In this document: positions 32,806 to 44,710 of the stretch, piece after piece
Layout: every line of letters starts with the position of its first letter
Position numbering within the stretch: position 1 is the stretch's first letter
From: Enterococcus wangshanyuanii
GTDB lineage: Bacteria; Bacillota; Bacilli; Lactobacillales; Enterococcaceae
Reading direction: 5' to 3'
Assembly: GCF_002197645.1 (NCBI RefSeq)
Contig: NZ_CP021874.1
Coordinates: 1,054,001-1,118,000 of the forward strand
DNA length: 64,000 bases
Made by a program: the position numbers and the translations under genes
The notes under the pieces: generated by a model
Seen by the model: the letters and a program-made list of their open reading frames with translations, nothing else
Database searches by the model: none
Told to the model about the DNA's origin: nothing

Positions 32806-32840
32806 CTCAGCTGATATGAAAGATGATCATACCAGCTGAG
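32806..32840. terminator. Bidirectional terminator between the WYL gene and dnaJ
   Basis: CTCAGCTG (32806-32813) pairs with CAGCTGAG (32833-32840), extended inside by TATGA/TCATA. T-runs follow on both strands. Confidence 0.85.
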
Positions 32841-32847
32841 ACTTTTT

Positions 32848-34008
32848 TTATTTTTTCTTTTTGCTGCCGAAAGCATCCTTCATTTTATCGAAGAAGCCTT
32901 CATCTTGTTGTTCCTCTACTGTTTGGCCACCTGCTTTTGCAAAGGTACGCAACGCTTCTTTTTGTTCATCGTTTAAGTTTTTCGGTGTGATGATCTTCAC
33001 TTTGACATGTTGATCGCCGTTTGCTCCGCCACGTAAACGCGGCGCGCCTTTCCCTCTTAAACGGAAGTTTGTTTCTGTTTGAGTTCCTGCTGGGATTTTT
33101 AATTTAACATCCCCATGAACTGTTGGTACTTTCACTTCGTCCCCAAGTGCTGCCTGCACAAAGCTCAATGGCAAATCATAGTAAATCTCAGACCCTTCAC
33201 GATCGAAAATATTGCTATCTTCCACACTAAAGACAACATACAAATCACCATAAGGTCCGCCATTCATGCCGGCTTCCCCTTGATTTGCTAAACGCATTTG
33301 TTGTCCGTCTTCTACACCTGCTGGTACATTGACTTTGACTTTATGCGCTTTTTTCTCATGTCCTGTACCATGACAAGTTGGACATGGGTCTTTGATTTCT
33401 TTTCCTGTACCACGGCAGACATCACAGGTTTGACGACTCATTACGCGGCCAAGTGGTGTTTGACGTTCCACATTGATCGAACCTGAACCATGACACTTGT
33501 GACAGGTTTCTGGATGTGTGCCTGGTTTAGCACCGTTTCCGCCACAGGTACTACAATTGTCTTCACGATTGTATTTGATTTCTTTTTCGACACCGAAAAT
33601 CGCTTCTTCAAATTTAAGTGTGACTGTATATTGAAGATCGGCGCCTTGTCTTGGTGCAGTCGGATCGACTGTGCGTGAACCACCGCCAAAGAAGGAATCA
33701 AAAATATCTTCGAACCCACCAAAGCCACTGCTGCTGAATCCGCCACCGCCAAAGCCGCCGAAACCACCGCCGCCGCCATAATTAGGGTCTGTTCCCGCAT
33801 GACCGTATTGATCATAGGCTGCTTTTTTCTGTGGATCACTTAAGATTTCATAAGCCTCAGAAACTTCCTTGAACTTTTCTTCTGCATCTGCTTCTTTGTT
33901 GATATCTGGGTGGTATTGTTTTGAAAGCTTACGATATGCTTTTTTTATTTCATCATCTGAAGCGCCTTTAGACAGACCTAGCACTTCATAATAATCTCTT
34001 TTAGCCAT
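32848..34008 (-). CDS. dnaJ: Chaperone DnaJ
   Basis: This 386-residue co-chaperone stimulates DnaK. It has the J domain with HPD (about residue 32), a Gly/Phe-rich linker, four CxxCxGxG zinc repeats between about 145 and 210, and the substrate-binding C-terminal domains. ATG 34008 has GGAGGGG upstream. Last gene of the hrcA operon. Confidence 0.98.
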   Translation of the reverse strand: MAKRDYYEVLGLSKGASDDEIKKAYRKLSKQYHPDINKEADAEEKFKEVSEAYEILSDPQKKAAYDQYGHAGTDPNYGGGGGFGGFGGGGFSSSGFGGFEDIFDSFFGGGSRTVDPTAPRQGADLQYTVTLKFEEAIFGVEKEIKYNREDNCSTCGGNGAKPGTHPETCHKCHGSGSINVERQTPLGRVMSRQTCDVCRGTGKEIKDPCPTCHGTGHEKKAHKVKVNVPAGVEDGQQMRLANQGEAGMNGGPYGDLYVVFSVEDSNIFDREGSEIYYDLPLSFVQAALGDEVKVPTVHGDVKLKIPAGTQTETNFRLRGKGAPRLRGGANGDQHVKVKIITPKNLNDEQKEALRTFAKAGGQTVEEQQDEGFFDKMKDAFGSKKKK

Positions 34009-34155
34009 TAGTTCCCCTCCAACTATTATTCCATCTATAAAAGGATCGACATCTGTTTATTTCGATAAAAACATCGTTGTAATCATACCATAAATTAAGT
34101 AAAAGCAAAATAGCTTCCCTTAATTTGTGCGCCTTTTCCCTTATAAATAAAGATA

Positions 34156-34189
34156 GGCAAAGACCAAAGCGATGACTTTGGTCTTTGCC
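34156..34189 (-). terminator. Hairpin between dnaK and dnaJ
   Basis: GGCAAAGACCAAAG (34156-34169) pairs with CTTTGGTCTTTGCC (34176-34189). The T content after it is modest, so it may be a partial terminator that lowers dnaJ relative to dnaK. Confidence 0.65.
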
Positions 34190-34205
34190 AGCTTGTTAAC
34201 GATGA

Positions 34206-36059
<1,854 letters not shown>

Positions 36060-36102
36060 TTAATTTTTTTCAATTTATATCATACAAGTTTTCGTTTTGC
36101 TG

Positions 36103-36651
36103 CTACTGTGCAACAACAACCATACTTGCGCGTAAAACACGATCATGTAGCTTGTAGCCTTTTTGTAAGACTTCAACGATTGTATCTGCTGGTGTGTCAT
36201 CCGTAGCAGGAATCGTTTGAACCGCTTGATGTAAATTAGGATCGAAAGGCTCTCCCATTGCCGGGATTTCTTCAATCCCTTCTTCTTTCAACGCTGCTTG
36301 AACGCTCTCTAAAACCATCGCAATGCCTTTTTTCAAGCTGGCTCCTTGTTCATCATCGACTTCGATAGCCATTGCTCGTTCTAGATTATCGATCGAAGGC
36401 AATAATTTTTTACCTAAATCCTGTGAACGGTAGCGAACTAATAATTCACGTTCGTTTTTGAAACGATTGCTCATATTTGCGATTTCAGCACGAGCTCTTA
36501 AAAATTTGTCTTCCATTTCAGATAATTCATCTTGAGCTGTTTCAAGTTCTGATTTTTCAACAGTTGTCTCAGATGCTTCAGAGACGACTGATTCATCGAC
36601 TGAGTTCGTCTGTTCTTCTTGTAATTCTTCGTTTGTTTCTTCTTTACTCAC
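36103..36651 (-). CDS. grpE: Nucleotide exchange factor GrpE
   Basis: The 182-residue protein has a long N-terminal acidic and helical region (coiled coil about 40-100) and the GrpE beta domain at the end ([35 protein letters not shown]). I choose GTG 36651 (MSKEETNEE) with AAGGGAAG upstream; an in-frame ATG at 36672 has no good ribosome site. It releases ADP from DnaK. Confidence 0.95.
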   Translation of the reverse strand: MSKEETNEELQEEQTNSVDESVVSEASETTVEKSELETAQDELSEMEDKFLRARAEIANMSNRFKNERELLVRYRSQDLGKKLLPSIDNLERAMAIEVDDEQGASLKKGIAMVLESVQAALKEEGIEEIPAMGEPFDPNLHQAVQTIPATDDTPADTIVEVLQKGYKLHDRVLRASMVVVAQ

Positions 36652-36708
36652 TCTGGCAACTTCCCTTCTCATTTCCGTAGAATCAAATTCTATATTTTTA
36701 CTCGTTGC

Positions 36709-37752
36709 TTACTCGCCAAGAAAACGATAATACGCTCCAAGTTTTGACGCTAATTCATTGCGAAATACATCCACTAGGCCAAACATTTTGGAGTAAGGCA
36801 TACTAGTTGGCCCTAATAGTGCAATCGTTCCTTTACCATGCCCTGCTACTTCATACGTGGCAGTGATCATACTCATATTGTCTAATAAATCATTGCCAAT
36901 TTCTGAACCGATTCGAATCGCGATCTGTGCATCTGTCTTTTCATTTGTCGTTAATAAATGTGTGATCGCATCTGTATTCTGCATAAATGAGTAAACAGAT
37001 TTTAATTGATCCAGATTATTTTGAACCCCAAAATTAAATAAATTCATGCGGCCGCTGACAAAGACTTTTTCTTCAAAAGCATGTCCCAGCATAGCATCAA
37101 ATAAATTCATCATTCCTTCTGGTGTTTGGAAATAACGATGCAGGATCATTGGAATCTCTGTTCGCAGACGATGATAGACGGTCAAAAGTGGTTGGCCCAC
37201 TAATTTATCATTGATGATCTGTGTCATCTTTTCCAAGTCTTGACTGGAAACTGACGCTGGCACTGCAAAGACTTGACTTTCAACATTTCCTTTATCCGTG
37301 ACGATGATCGCAATGATTTGCCGTTCGTTCAAAGGAACGATCCGAAAACCGGTCAAACGCCGTTCTTTCATTTCAGGACCTAAAGAAAATGCTGTGTAAC
37401 TGGTCAACTCAGAAAGAATCTCAGCTGATTGTTCAATGATATCATTGATTTCATGAAACTCTTTGCCAAATGAATGACGGATCGTTTGTAATTCATCGTG
37501 TTCGATTTCTGTTGGACGCAATAAATGATCAACGTAATAGCGATAACCATCCATTGAAGGAACTCTCCCCGAAGAAGAATGCGTCTTTGCTAACAACCCA
37601 AGCTCTTCTAAAGCTTTCATATCATTACGAATGGTTGCTGAACTAGACTGGATCCCTTCTTCCATCAATTTCTTCGATCCAACTGGCATTCCTGTACTTG
37701 TGTATTCCTGGATGATAAGTCGCAAAATATTCTTTTGTCTGTCGGTTATCAT
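36709..37752 (-). CDS. hrcA: Heat-inducible transcription repressor HrcA
   Basis: The 347-residue repressor has an N-terminal winged helix (about 1-75, ITDRQKNILRLIIQEYTSTGMPVGSKKLM) and GAF-like domains after it. It binds CIRCE and loses activity when GroEL is occupied. ATG 37752 follows AGGGTGG at the right spacing. Two CIRCE operators precede it. Confidence 0.97.
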   Translation of the reverse strand: MITDRQKNILRLIIQEYTSTGMPVGSKKLMEEGIQSSSATIRNDMKALEELGLLAKTHSSSGRVPSMDGYRYYVDHLLRPTEIEHDELQTIRHSFGKEFHEINDIIEQSAEILSELTSYTAFSLGPEMKERRLTGFRIVPLNERQIIAIIVTDKGNVESQVFAVPASVSSQDLEKMTQIINDKLVGQPLLTVYHRLRTEIPMILHRYFQTPEGMMNLFDAMLGHAFEEKVFVSGRMNLFNFGVQNNLDQLKSVYSFMQNTDAITHLLTTNEKTDAQIAIRIGSEIGNDLLDNMSMITATYEVAGHGKGTIALLGPTSMPYSKMFGLVDVFRNELASKLGAYYRFLGE

Positions 37753-37767
37753 AGTTACCACCCTTCA

Positions 37768-37794
37768 TTAGCACTCATGTTATTCAAGTGCTAA
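37768..37794. promoter_or_regulatory. CIRCE operator, proximal, one mismatch
   Basis: TTAGCACTC (37768-37776), 9 bases, AAGTGCTAA (37786-37794). One arm differs from consensus GAGTGCTAA at its first base. It lies between promoter and hrcA. Confidence 0.92.
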
Positions 37795-37804
37795 TACAAG
37801 TATT

Positions 37805-37833
37805 AATATAGCAAGTTCTCCTTGAATTGTCAA
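37805..37833 (-). promoter_or_regulatory. Promoter of the hrcA-grpE-dnaK-dnaJ operon
   Basis: Minus-strand TTGACA (37833-37828) and TATATT (37810-37805) with 17 bases between. It lies between two CIRCE sites. Confidence 0.9.
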
Positions 37834-37850
37834 GAGAAAAACATAATTTT

Positions 37851-37877
37851 TTAGCACTCTCTATCAAAGAGTGCTAA
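37851..37877. promoter_or_regulatory. CIRCE operator, distal, perfect
   Basis: TTAGCACTC (37851-37859), 9 bases, GAGTGCTAA (37869-37877), upstream of the -35 box. Confidence 0.93.
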
Positions 37878-37894
37878 TTGTAAAACAATCAAAA

Positions 37895-37931
37895 AGCATA
37901 GGCGCTTTTATATGTAAAAAGTTCCTATGCT
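37895..37931 (-). terminator. Terminator of hemW
   Basis: AGCATAGG (37895-37902) pairs with CCTATGCT (37924-37931), with a T-run on the minus strand. It insulates hemW from the heat-shock promoter. Confidence 0.75.
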
Positions 37932-37951
37932 TGCTTCTTTTCTTTTACTTA

Positions 37952-39115
37952 TTATTTATCGATCAAAAATGCTTCAAATACATCATTTCCAACAAACAAT
38001 CCTTGTTCTGTAAGCTGAAGGTAACCAGCTCGATCTATAAGCAAGCCACGCTGGACTAAGCTTAAAATCGTTTCACCATACACCTGCTCGATTGGTACAC
38101 TAAATTTATCTTCAAATTGCTGCTTAGATACCCCTTTTTTCTTACGTAAGCCTAAGAACAGCTGCTCTTCCATTTGATTATGAATCGTTAGGTTTTCCGT
38201 TTCTACGACTGGTAATCGATCGTTGCGCAAAGGGTCCAGGTAATGCTGGATCGGTCCGTGATTACGGTAACGGGTATAGCCTAAATAGCCGCTCGCGCCT
38301 GCACCGAAGCCGTAATAATGTTCATTGTTCCAGTAAACTAAATTATGCTGACTTTCTTTGCCTGCTAAAGCGAAATTGCTCACTTCATATTGATGCCGTC
38401 CGCCTTTTTCCATCGCGATGATCGTTTCTTCAAACATCTGCGCCTCAACTTCTTGATCGGGCAATTGAAGACGACCTTGTCTCACCCAGTTCATAAACAT
38501 TGTTTTATTTTCCAGTATTAGTGAATACAAAGAATAATGTGGTAAATCAAGCTCGATCGCACGTTTTAGTGTATCTCTAAACCCTTCTAACGTTTGCCCC
38601 GGCAACGCATAAATCAAATCGATACTTACGTTGGAGAAATTTTCCTTTTCAAGGAACTTCATTGTGTCATAAACATCCTCTGCTGTATGCTTACGGCCAA
38701 TTTTTTTCAGCAACTGATTATCGAAGGTTTGAACCCCCATCGACAAGCGATTGACCCCATATTCTTTCATTACATGAAGCTTTTCCTGCGTCAAATCGCC
38801 TGGATTGGCTTCTACAGTAAATTCATTTTTAGCGTTGAACGGCAATAGTTTACGAACTCCCTCTAGTAAAACGGCAAGCTGTTTAGCAGATAGAGAAGTC
38901 GGCGTACCTCCGCCAATATAGATTGTTTCCATTTCTCGGCTGGGAAACTGTTTTTTTGACAGTTGAATTTCTTTCAATAGTGCTTGGATATATTCATCGA
39001 CCGGCTGGCCTTCTAAAAAGACTTTATTGAAATCACAGTAGTAGCAAATGTGTTCACAAAACGGGATATGGATATAGGCTGAAATTTTATTTTTTACGTT
39101 GTCTATTTCGCTCAT
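37952..39115 (-). CDS. hemW: Radical SAM haem chaperone HemW
   Basis: This 387-residue protein binds a 4Fe-4S cluster through Cys20, Cys24 and Cys27 (FCEHICYYC) and S-adenosylmethionine (IGGGTPTSL). It has the HemW C-terminal domain. The family was long mislabelled oxygen-independent coproporphyrinogen oxidase; HemW lacks that enzyme's extra cysteine and inserts haem into proteins. ATG 39115 with AAAGGAATTGATAGTA upstream is preferred over a TTG at 39139. Confidence 0.93.
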   Translation of the reverse strand: MSEIDNVKNKISAYIHIPFCEHICYYCDFNKVFLEGQPVDEYIQALLKEIQLSKKQFPSREMETIYIGGGTPTSLSAKQLAVLLEGVRKLLPFNAKNEFTVEANPGDLTQEKLHVMKEYGVNRLSMGVQTFDNQLLKKIGRKHTAEDVYDTMKFLEKENFSNVSIDLIYALPGQTLEGFRDTLKRAIELDLPHYSLYSLILENKTMFMNWVRQGRLQLPDQEVEAQMFEETIIAMEKGGRHQYEVSNFALAGKESQHNLVYWNNEHYYGFGAGASGYLGYTRYRNHGPIQHYLDPLRNDRLPVVETENLTIHNQMEEQLFLGLRKKKGVSKQQFEDKFSVPIEQVYGETILSLVQRGLLIDRAGYLQLTEQGLFVGNDVFEAFLIDK

Positions 39116-39171
39116 TACTATCAATTCCTTTAAAATCAAAATCTAGCGATTTCGTTTAGTTTTTCTATCGA

Positions 39172-41007
39172 TCAATCATAATCTGTGGTCAGATTATTGA
39201 TCCCCAATGCTTCCATCTTCTTAAATTCACTTTGAGGAACTCCCCAAAGATTGACGGACAATCCTTTATTCTGCGCTAGCGCGATCAAATCTGCTCGATC
39301 TGCTACACTTTCATACTTGATATCCAAACCAGAATTCCCACCAAGCTGGCTGACTTGTTCGATCATCTGCTCATCCAGCCTATTTGCCAGCAACTGAACC
39401 TGAACATCTGGAAGTCTTCTTTTAACTTCAACCAAATGCTTATAATCGAAAGAAATAACAACTGCTGTATTCGCCAATCCATAATAATTGATCGAATTGA
39501 CTAAACTATCATAATCTGCAGCATCTACCTTGTTTGCTTTAATTTCTATAAATGGAATACTTTGTTTTGTATTCATAATAGTTAAAAAATCTTCCAAAGT
39601 CGGAACAACTAATTGTTCTTCGGAATAACTTTCTTTATTCGATCCTTGGTCGATTCTTAAAGCATTGATTTGGGCAAGTGTCAGATCACTAACTTTTCCT
39701 TTGCCATTCGTCATTCGATCAACGGATTGATCATGCATGATCACCCATTTTTTATCCTTAGTCAAACGGATATCGGTCTCAATGCCCCAGCTATTTGACT
39801 GTTGAAAAGCTGGAAGGGAGTTTTCCGGTGCAGCTTTATGATTTCCTCGGTGAGCAACATACCGAATATCATCCATCATTTCGCTCACTTCAACATTATC
39901 TGCTGGAATATAGCCCTCTGTCGTTCTGTATATCTTCTTATCATTATTAAAAACGATCCCTCTCACATAGGCCATACTATTTGCAGAAAGTTGCCGGACA
40001 GTTTTTGACAACTGGCGGTTTTGGTAAAGAGCCGTTTCCTGCATCAATCGGATACGAACAGGACGGCGCAAATTGATTTCTACTGCACCAGCATCGCTCT
40101 CAGCTTTTAATCCATTCTTGCCAATGAACTCAGTATTTGCATGGTAAACGCCGTTGATAAAATCAAAATCCTCATAATCGACATGAACTTTATAGGAATT
40201 GTCTTCTTGGCGTTTAGCATCATATACTTTTTTATCACTCTGATCTTCTTTTGACCAAACAGCTGCCGTTAATTTTTCAGTATCTGCTTTGCTTGATACT
40301 GAAAGGTTAATTTCAAATTGGCCTTTAGACACTTCTGCACCATCAATTTCTGAGTGAAGACTCGGTTGGTCTACAGTAAAGTTGCCAAATGGAACCGTTT
40401 CTACCTCACCATTTTCTCTAGTGATTTTTAGAGTTACTTGATAATCGCCAGCTTCTTGATGATTCTTGATCAAAACATCTGCATCCCATGTATTCGTTTC
40501 AGAATGATAAACGGCTTGATAGGTTCTTAGGTCATTCGCTCCATTAGTTTCTCCAAAAACGCTAAACTCAACTGTTTTAAGATGATTGACACTTTCTAAA
40601 TATGCACTAAGCCGATATGTCGTTTGTTTATTATCCTGATTCAACAAACGAAAAGATGGACGTTCAGGCGGATAGTAGACAGACTTATTTTTCGCCAATC
40701 TCTCGATCGATGATTCTGCAAAATCAGGATTTAAACGGCTCCCATCTTCTAGAATCACCTCTTCTTTTTGCTTATCGGCAAGAGTAATGGCTAAAGGCGA
40801 TGGAGAAAATCGATATCCTTCATATGAAGGATTTGAATGATCTTGATAATCTAAATTTAAATAAAACCAAATCAAAAAAGAAACCCCACTCAGAATAATG
40901 ACGATCAACAAAATCGAAAGAGTTAAACGCTTCTTTTTTCTTTTAGCGGTCTGCTCTTTTTTCTTTTGTTTTTTCTTTGACGGCTTCTTCTCTTTTTTTT
41001 CTGCCAT
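39172..41007 (-). CDS. Membrane-anchored glycerophosphodiester phosphodiesterase with Bsp-like repeats
   Basis: The 611-residue protein has a Lys-rich cytoplasmic start and one membrane segment (about 29-50, LSILLIVIILSGVSFLIWFY). A large outer region includes two GBS-Bsp-like repeat domains (about 125-210 and 215-310) and an SH3-like stretch. A C-terminal GDPD domain follows (about 385-611, VAHRGNHKAAPENSLPAF, ETDIRLTKDKKWVIMHD). The GDPD would act outside the cell on glycerophosphodiesters, perhaps from teichoic acid or host lipid. ATG 41007 follows AGGAGAGGTTT. Confidence 0.88.
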   Translation of the reverse strand: MAEKKEKKPSKKKQKKKEQTAKRKKKRLTLSILLIVIILSGVSFLIWFYLNLDYQDHSNPSYEGYRFSPSPLAITLADKQKEEVILEDGSRLNPDFAESSIERLAKNKSVYYPPERPSFRLLNQDNKQTTYRLSAYLESVNHLKTVEFSVFGETNGANDLRTYQAVYHSETNTWDADVLIKNHQEAGDYQVTLKITRENGEVETVPFGNFTVDQPSLHSEIDGAEVSKGQFEINLSVSSKADTEKLTAAVWSKEDQSDKKVYDAKRQEDNSYKVHVDYEDFDFINGVYHANTEFIGKNGLKAESDAGAVEINLRRPVRIRLMQETALYQNRQLSKTVRQLSANSMAYVRGIVFNNDKKIYRTTEGYIPADNVEVSEMMDDIRYVAHRGNHKAAPENSLPAFQQSNSWGIETDIRLTKDKKWVIMHDQSVDRMTNGKGKVSDLTLAQINALRIDQGSNKESYSEEQLVVPTLEDFLTIMNTKQSIPFIEIKANKVDAADYDSLVNSINYYGLANTAVVISFDYKHLVEVKRRLPDVQVQLLANRLDEQMIEQVSQLGGNSGLDIKYESVADRADLIALAQNKGLSVNLWGVPQSEFKKMEALGINNLTTDYD

Positions 41008-41175
41008 AAACCTCTCCTTGACTTTTATCCATTTTCTACAAAGTATAACGCACGCTCAGACACTCGGACACAAATTTAGAATCCTTTATAAAAACTTTAT
41101 AGTATCTAGTTTTCTCAAACGAAAAACTGAACAGTCACCACGTTTGCTCAAACAGTTTTTAGTTTGGTATCTGAA

Positions 41176-42120
41176 TCAATTCTGTTGTGAAAAATAGTCA
41201 GCCGTATCCTGTTCATCTTGTTTTAATTGTACGATCAAACTATCTGCACCATTAAATTTCACTTGATCTCTTAAATAATGATTCCAGCGTACTGTTACCT
41301 GTTCACCGTAAATATCTTGATGAAAGTCTAAAATATAGACTTCTACGGTCAATTCCCGGCCATCGCCAAATGTATCATTATGCCCGATCGATCCCATTCC
41401 AACATACCATCGTTCACCGATCTTGATTTTCACTGCATAGACACCGATCCTTGGCAAACGAACGGTACTTTTCACTTTGATATTTGCCGTTGGAAAACCT
41501 AATAGACGACCTCTGGCATCCCCGTGAACGACCGTTCCATCTGTTTCATAAACATATCCTAGCAATTCAGAAGCTTCCTCCATTTGCCCTTGTTCCATCA
41601 ATGAACGAATGCGAGTAGAACTGATCTTTTCGCCAGCTAACTCTTCTTTACTGACAGTGATCACTTTAAAACGGTCTTTGGCATAACCAGGTAAGTGAGC
41701 CACATCAGCAATATCCTTAGGTCCATACGTATAATCAAACCCTGAAACAGCCGCTTTAGCATGTAAGTCTACAACATATTGATCAATAAAATCCTGCGGT
41801 GCTAAATGAGCAAACGCAGAAGTAAACTCGATCACATATAAAATATCAACACCTAAGCGCTCCATCAACCGTTCTTTTTGCTCTAAGCTGCTTAAATATT
41901 TCATATTTTCCGGCAATACTTTTTGAAAAACAATCGAAGGATGTTGATTAAATGTCATAACAGCTAATTTTAAGTTATGTTCTTCGGCATATTTTTTGCC
42001 CGTCTCGATCACCTTTTGGTGCCCTCGATGAACACCATCGAAAAAGCCTAACACCATCACTACTTCATCTGACGGAATTTGTTCTGGTTGATAAGGATGA
42101 CGAATTGGAATCACTTGCAT
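41176..42120 (-). CDS. ribF: Bifunctional riboflavin kinase/FAD synthetase
   Basis: The 314-residue enzyme makes FMN and FAD. The N-terminal nucleotidyltransferase domain has GFFDGVHRGHQKVI (residues 26-39) and SSTRIRSL (about 168). The C-terminal kinase domain has GRLLGFPTANI (about 204). It lies 17 bases after truB, the usual truB-ribF pair. Confidence 0.97.
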   Translation of the reverse strand: MQVIPIRHPYQPEQIPSDEVVMVLGFFDGVHRGHQKVIETGKKYAEEHNLKLAVMTFNQHPSIVFQKVLPENMKYLSSLEQKERLMERLGVDILYVIEFTSAFAHLAPQDFIDQYVVDLHAKAAVSGFDYTYGPKDIADVAHLPGYAKDRFKVITVSKEELAGEKISSTRIRSLMEQGQMEEASELLGYVYETDGTVVHGDARGRLLGFPTANIKVKSTVRLPRIGVYAVKIKIGERWYVGMGSIGHNDTFGDGRELTVEVYILDFHQDIYGEQVTVRWNHYLRDQVKFNGADSLIVQLKQDEQDTADYFSQQN

Positions 42121-42137
42121 ATTAAAACTTCTTTCTA

Positions 42138-43058
42138 TTAATTATTTCGTAAGACTTTACTTGGTTTTAAAACATTCGCTTTCGTTGGATGAGCCATATA
42201 AAGACTGACAACCTGATCATGATAAAATAAAGCGACTAAATCTTCCGGCATTTCATTTAAGCCTAATTCACTTTGCGTCAAACGAACACCATTTTTGACC
42301 TGTTGATATAGCTCATCAGACAAATCGATTCGCTGAAAGTCACCAATCGCTGTCTCGATCGGTAATAATACTTGATCTATAGCTTCTTGCGCCATTTTTT
42401 CTGCGACTTGTTCTAATGTTAAACATTGACTAGCAATCAATCCTCCGCTTGCTGTCCTTGTTAAATCAGACATATGGGCAGGTACGCCTAGAATTGCACC
42501 TGTATCAACGGACAGTGTCCGTACATAAGTTCCTTTGCCGCAAACTACTTTAAAGCGCCAGCTCTGTGTGCCATTCATTGGGTCAAACACCGGCTCAGAT
42601 GTTCGTTCAAAAGAATGAATCTGCGCCGTACGTTGGGGACGTTCTACTTCTTCACCATTTCTTGCATACTCATAGAGACGCTTACCATTTACTTTGACCG
42701 CTGAAAACATGGGCGGAATTTGCGTGATAGTGCCTGTCATTTGTTGCATTGCTGCATCGATTTCTGTTGTTGTAAAAGGCACTGTTAATTTATTTTTTTC
42801 AACTATTTCTCCACTGCTATCTTCAGTTGTTGTAGAAAAACCCAAGGTGATTTCTCCTTCGTAGGTTTTCCCTGAATCAACCATATATTCAATCACTTTG
42901 GTACCTTTGCCGATACAAATCGGTAAGACACCGGAAACATCCGGATCTAAGGTTCCGCCGTGGCCAATTTTTTTTGTATGTAAAATTTTCCTTAATTTAA
43001 AGACGCAGTCATGACTTGTCATCCCACGCTCTTTCCATAAAGGCAAAATACCATCCAT
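42138..43058 (-). CDS. truB: tRNA pseudouridine-55 synthase TruB
   Basis: This 306-residue enzyme converts U55 in the T loop of tRNAs. It has GHGGTLDPDVSGVLPICIGKGTK with the catalytic Asp near residue 38, and later KRLYEYARNG and GTYVRTLSVDTG. The start is ATG 43058 behind GGGGG; a TTG directly before it gives one extra residue. Confidence 0.97.
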   Translation of the reverse strand: MDGILPLWKERGMTSHDCVFKLRKILHTKKIGHGGTLDPDVSGVLPICIGKGTKVIEYMVDSGKTYEGEITLGFSTTTEDSSGEIVEKNKLTVPFTTTEIDAAMQQMTGTITQIPPMFSAVKVNGKRLYEYARNGEEVERPQRTAQIHSFERTSEPVFDPMNGTQSWRFKVVCGKGTYVRTLSVDTGAILGVPAHMSDLTRTASGGLIASQCLTLEQVAEKMAQEAIDQVLLPIETAIGDFQRIDLSDELYQQVKNGVRLTQSELGLNEMPEDLVALFYHDQVVSLYMAHPTKANVLKPSKVLRNN

Positions 43059-43253
43059 CAATTTAGCCCCCTAATACTAAGATTACTAACTTGCTTATTA
43101 TAACATAGAAACATATGAAAATTCATTCTTTCAAGGTCAAGTAAGGTAAAGTTTCTTACTGTTGTTTTGTTTTTTCAGTAAAGAAAAAAGCGCGATCCAA
43201 AGATAATTTTGAACCACACTTTCTAGTTATTCTTTTGTTTTTAACAAAACTTA

Positions 43254-44513
43254 TTATGCAGAGTGACCAACGATCACATCACCCGCGTACCCAAAACCGA
43301 CACGTGTCATACTCGGATTCATTTCCCAATCACGGTGTCCTGTTCCAGATGGTGAAACCATGTTCGTTTCATTGTACCAAGCCATGATCACAGAGTTTCC
43401 AGGTGCAAACATGAAAGCAATTACCTCATCCCCTCTGTTCCAATGGTCTGATGGAATTTGATAGTCCTGCATCATTGATGCTCTAGCTCCAGCAGAAGCA
43501 GCTAAACCTGCATCCCAGCTCACTGGATTCAATCCATTCGCTGTCCGCAGTGCATTCAATGCTTGGAAAGTAGCATCTGCAGATGTCACTGGCGGTGTTG
43601 GTGTTGGATCTTTCGGTCCTTCTGATGGCGTTGTATTTCCTTGATCGGTTGAATTACTTTCACTAGGAGTCGTATTAGTTTGTTCAGAGCTATTTGATTC
43701 TGGTGCTGCTACTTCTTCTGAGGTAGAAGGCGCTGTTGATTCTTCGTTCGCTGTTGTTGTTTGAGTCGTCGTTTTCTCTTGTTTAGCTGCAGCTTTTTTA
43801 TTTTCTGCTTGTTTCTCCTCAGCTGCAAGCTGCGCTTTTAATGCTTCTTGTTGTTTCTTCACTAATTCATTTTTAGAATTTTCAGCACCTGCAGTTTCTG
43901 AATCAACTTCAGCTTTCAATACATTCAAATCCGCCTGCTTACTTACAAGAGATTCTTTTTCTTTCTCAAGTTGTTTTGTTGCCTCTTCTACAGCATCTAA
44001 ATTCGTTTGAATATCCGCTTTTTTGGTTTCAACTAGCTTTTTATCTTCTTTTTGTTGTTTAACTAAATCGTTGTTTGCCGTTAAAATCGAAGAAATTGCC
44101 TGCACTCGACCAACCGCATCAGAAATTGATTCTGAGTTTAGGATCATATCCAGAATTTGAGTGCCTTGTCCATTGACTTGAACATTTCGACCTTGATTTT
44201 GAATCGCTTCTGTCCGTTTATTGATGCGAACATCTAGTGCTTTAATATCTTTTTTTAGTTGCTCTGATTCTTCTGTCAGGCTCGTCTTTTGTCTATTCAG
44301 TTCAATTCCTTTATCGTAAATAGAGGAGATTTCCTCTTCCAAAGTAGTGATTTGAGTGGTCACGCTTTTTTGTTTTTCTTTTAATGCAGAGATTTCTTTA
44401 TCTTGTTGCTCTATTTTTTTATCAGCTGTCTCGGCCATTGCACTGATTGGTGCCAAAGCTCCCGTAGCTGTCATCATTCCAACGATTAATAAGGTCAAGC
44501 TTTTTTTCTTCAC
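43254..44513 (-). CDS. Secreted SagA/SalB-like protein with coiled coil and CAP domain
   Basis: The 419-residue protein has a signal peptide (residues 1-27, cut after MAETA-type site), a long PcsB/SagA-like coiled coil (about 30-240, Glu/Lys/Gln-rich), a Thr/Ser/Pro/Glu linker (about 245-310) and a C-terminal CAP/SCP-like domain (about 313-419, FQALNALRTANGLNPVSWDAGLAASAGARA, then TGHRDWEMNPSMTRVGFGYAG). Enterococcal SalB has this layout, while SagA ends in NlpC/P60 instead. Likely cell-wall associated and linked to division and stress resistance. ATG 44513 follows TTGGAGGGGTATTAG. Confidence 0.9.
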   Translation of the reverse strand: MKKKSLTLLIVGMMTATGALAPISAMAETADKKIEQQDKEISALKEKQKSVTTQITTLEEEISSIYDKGIELNRQKTSLTEESEQLKKDIKALDVRINKRTEAIQNQGRNVQVNGQGTQILDMILNSESISDAVGRVQAISSILTANNDLVKQQKEDKKLVETKKADIQTNLDAVEEATKQLEKEKESLVSKQADLNVLKAEVDSETAGAENSKNELVKKQQEALKAQLAAEEKQAENKKAAAKQEKTTTQTTTANEESTAPSTSEEVAAPESNSSEQTNTTPSESNSTDQGNTTPSEGPKDPTPTPPVTSADATFQALNALRTANGLNPVSWDAGLAASAGARASMMQDYQIPSDHWNRGDEVIAFMFAPGNSVIMAWYNETNMVSPSGTGHRDWEMNPSMTRVGFGYAGDVIVGHSA

Positions 44514-44674
44514 TAATACCCCTCCAATTTCTCAAATAAATCTTATGCTATAAAATCATACCATATTTTTCTACTTCATAATCGGTAAAAAGATTACAAT
44601 AGCTTTCAATCTAGTTACAATGAAATAATTTTGTTACAAAGATGGAATAAAACAGATATTTTTCTTGGTTACTT

Positions 44675-44709
44675 AAAAAGAGCTGGAAGAATATCTTCCA
44701 GCTCTTTTT
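44675..44709 (-). terminator. Terminator of the rimP-rbfA operon
   Basis: AAAAAGAGCTGGAAGA (44675-44690) pairs with TCTTCCAGCTCTTTTT (44694-44709). The T-run is part of the stem on the minus strand. Confidence 0.88.
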
Positions 44710-44710
44710 A

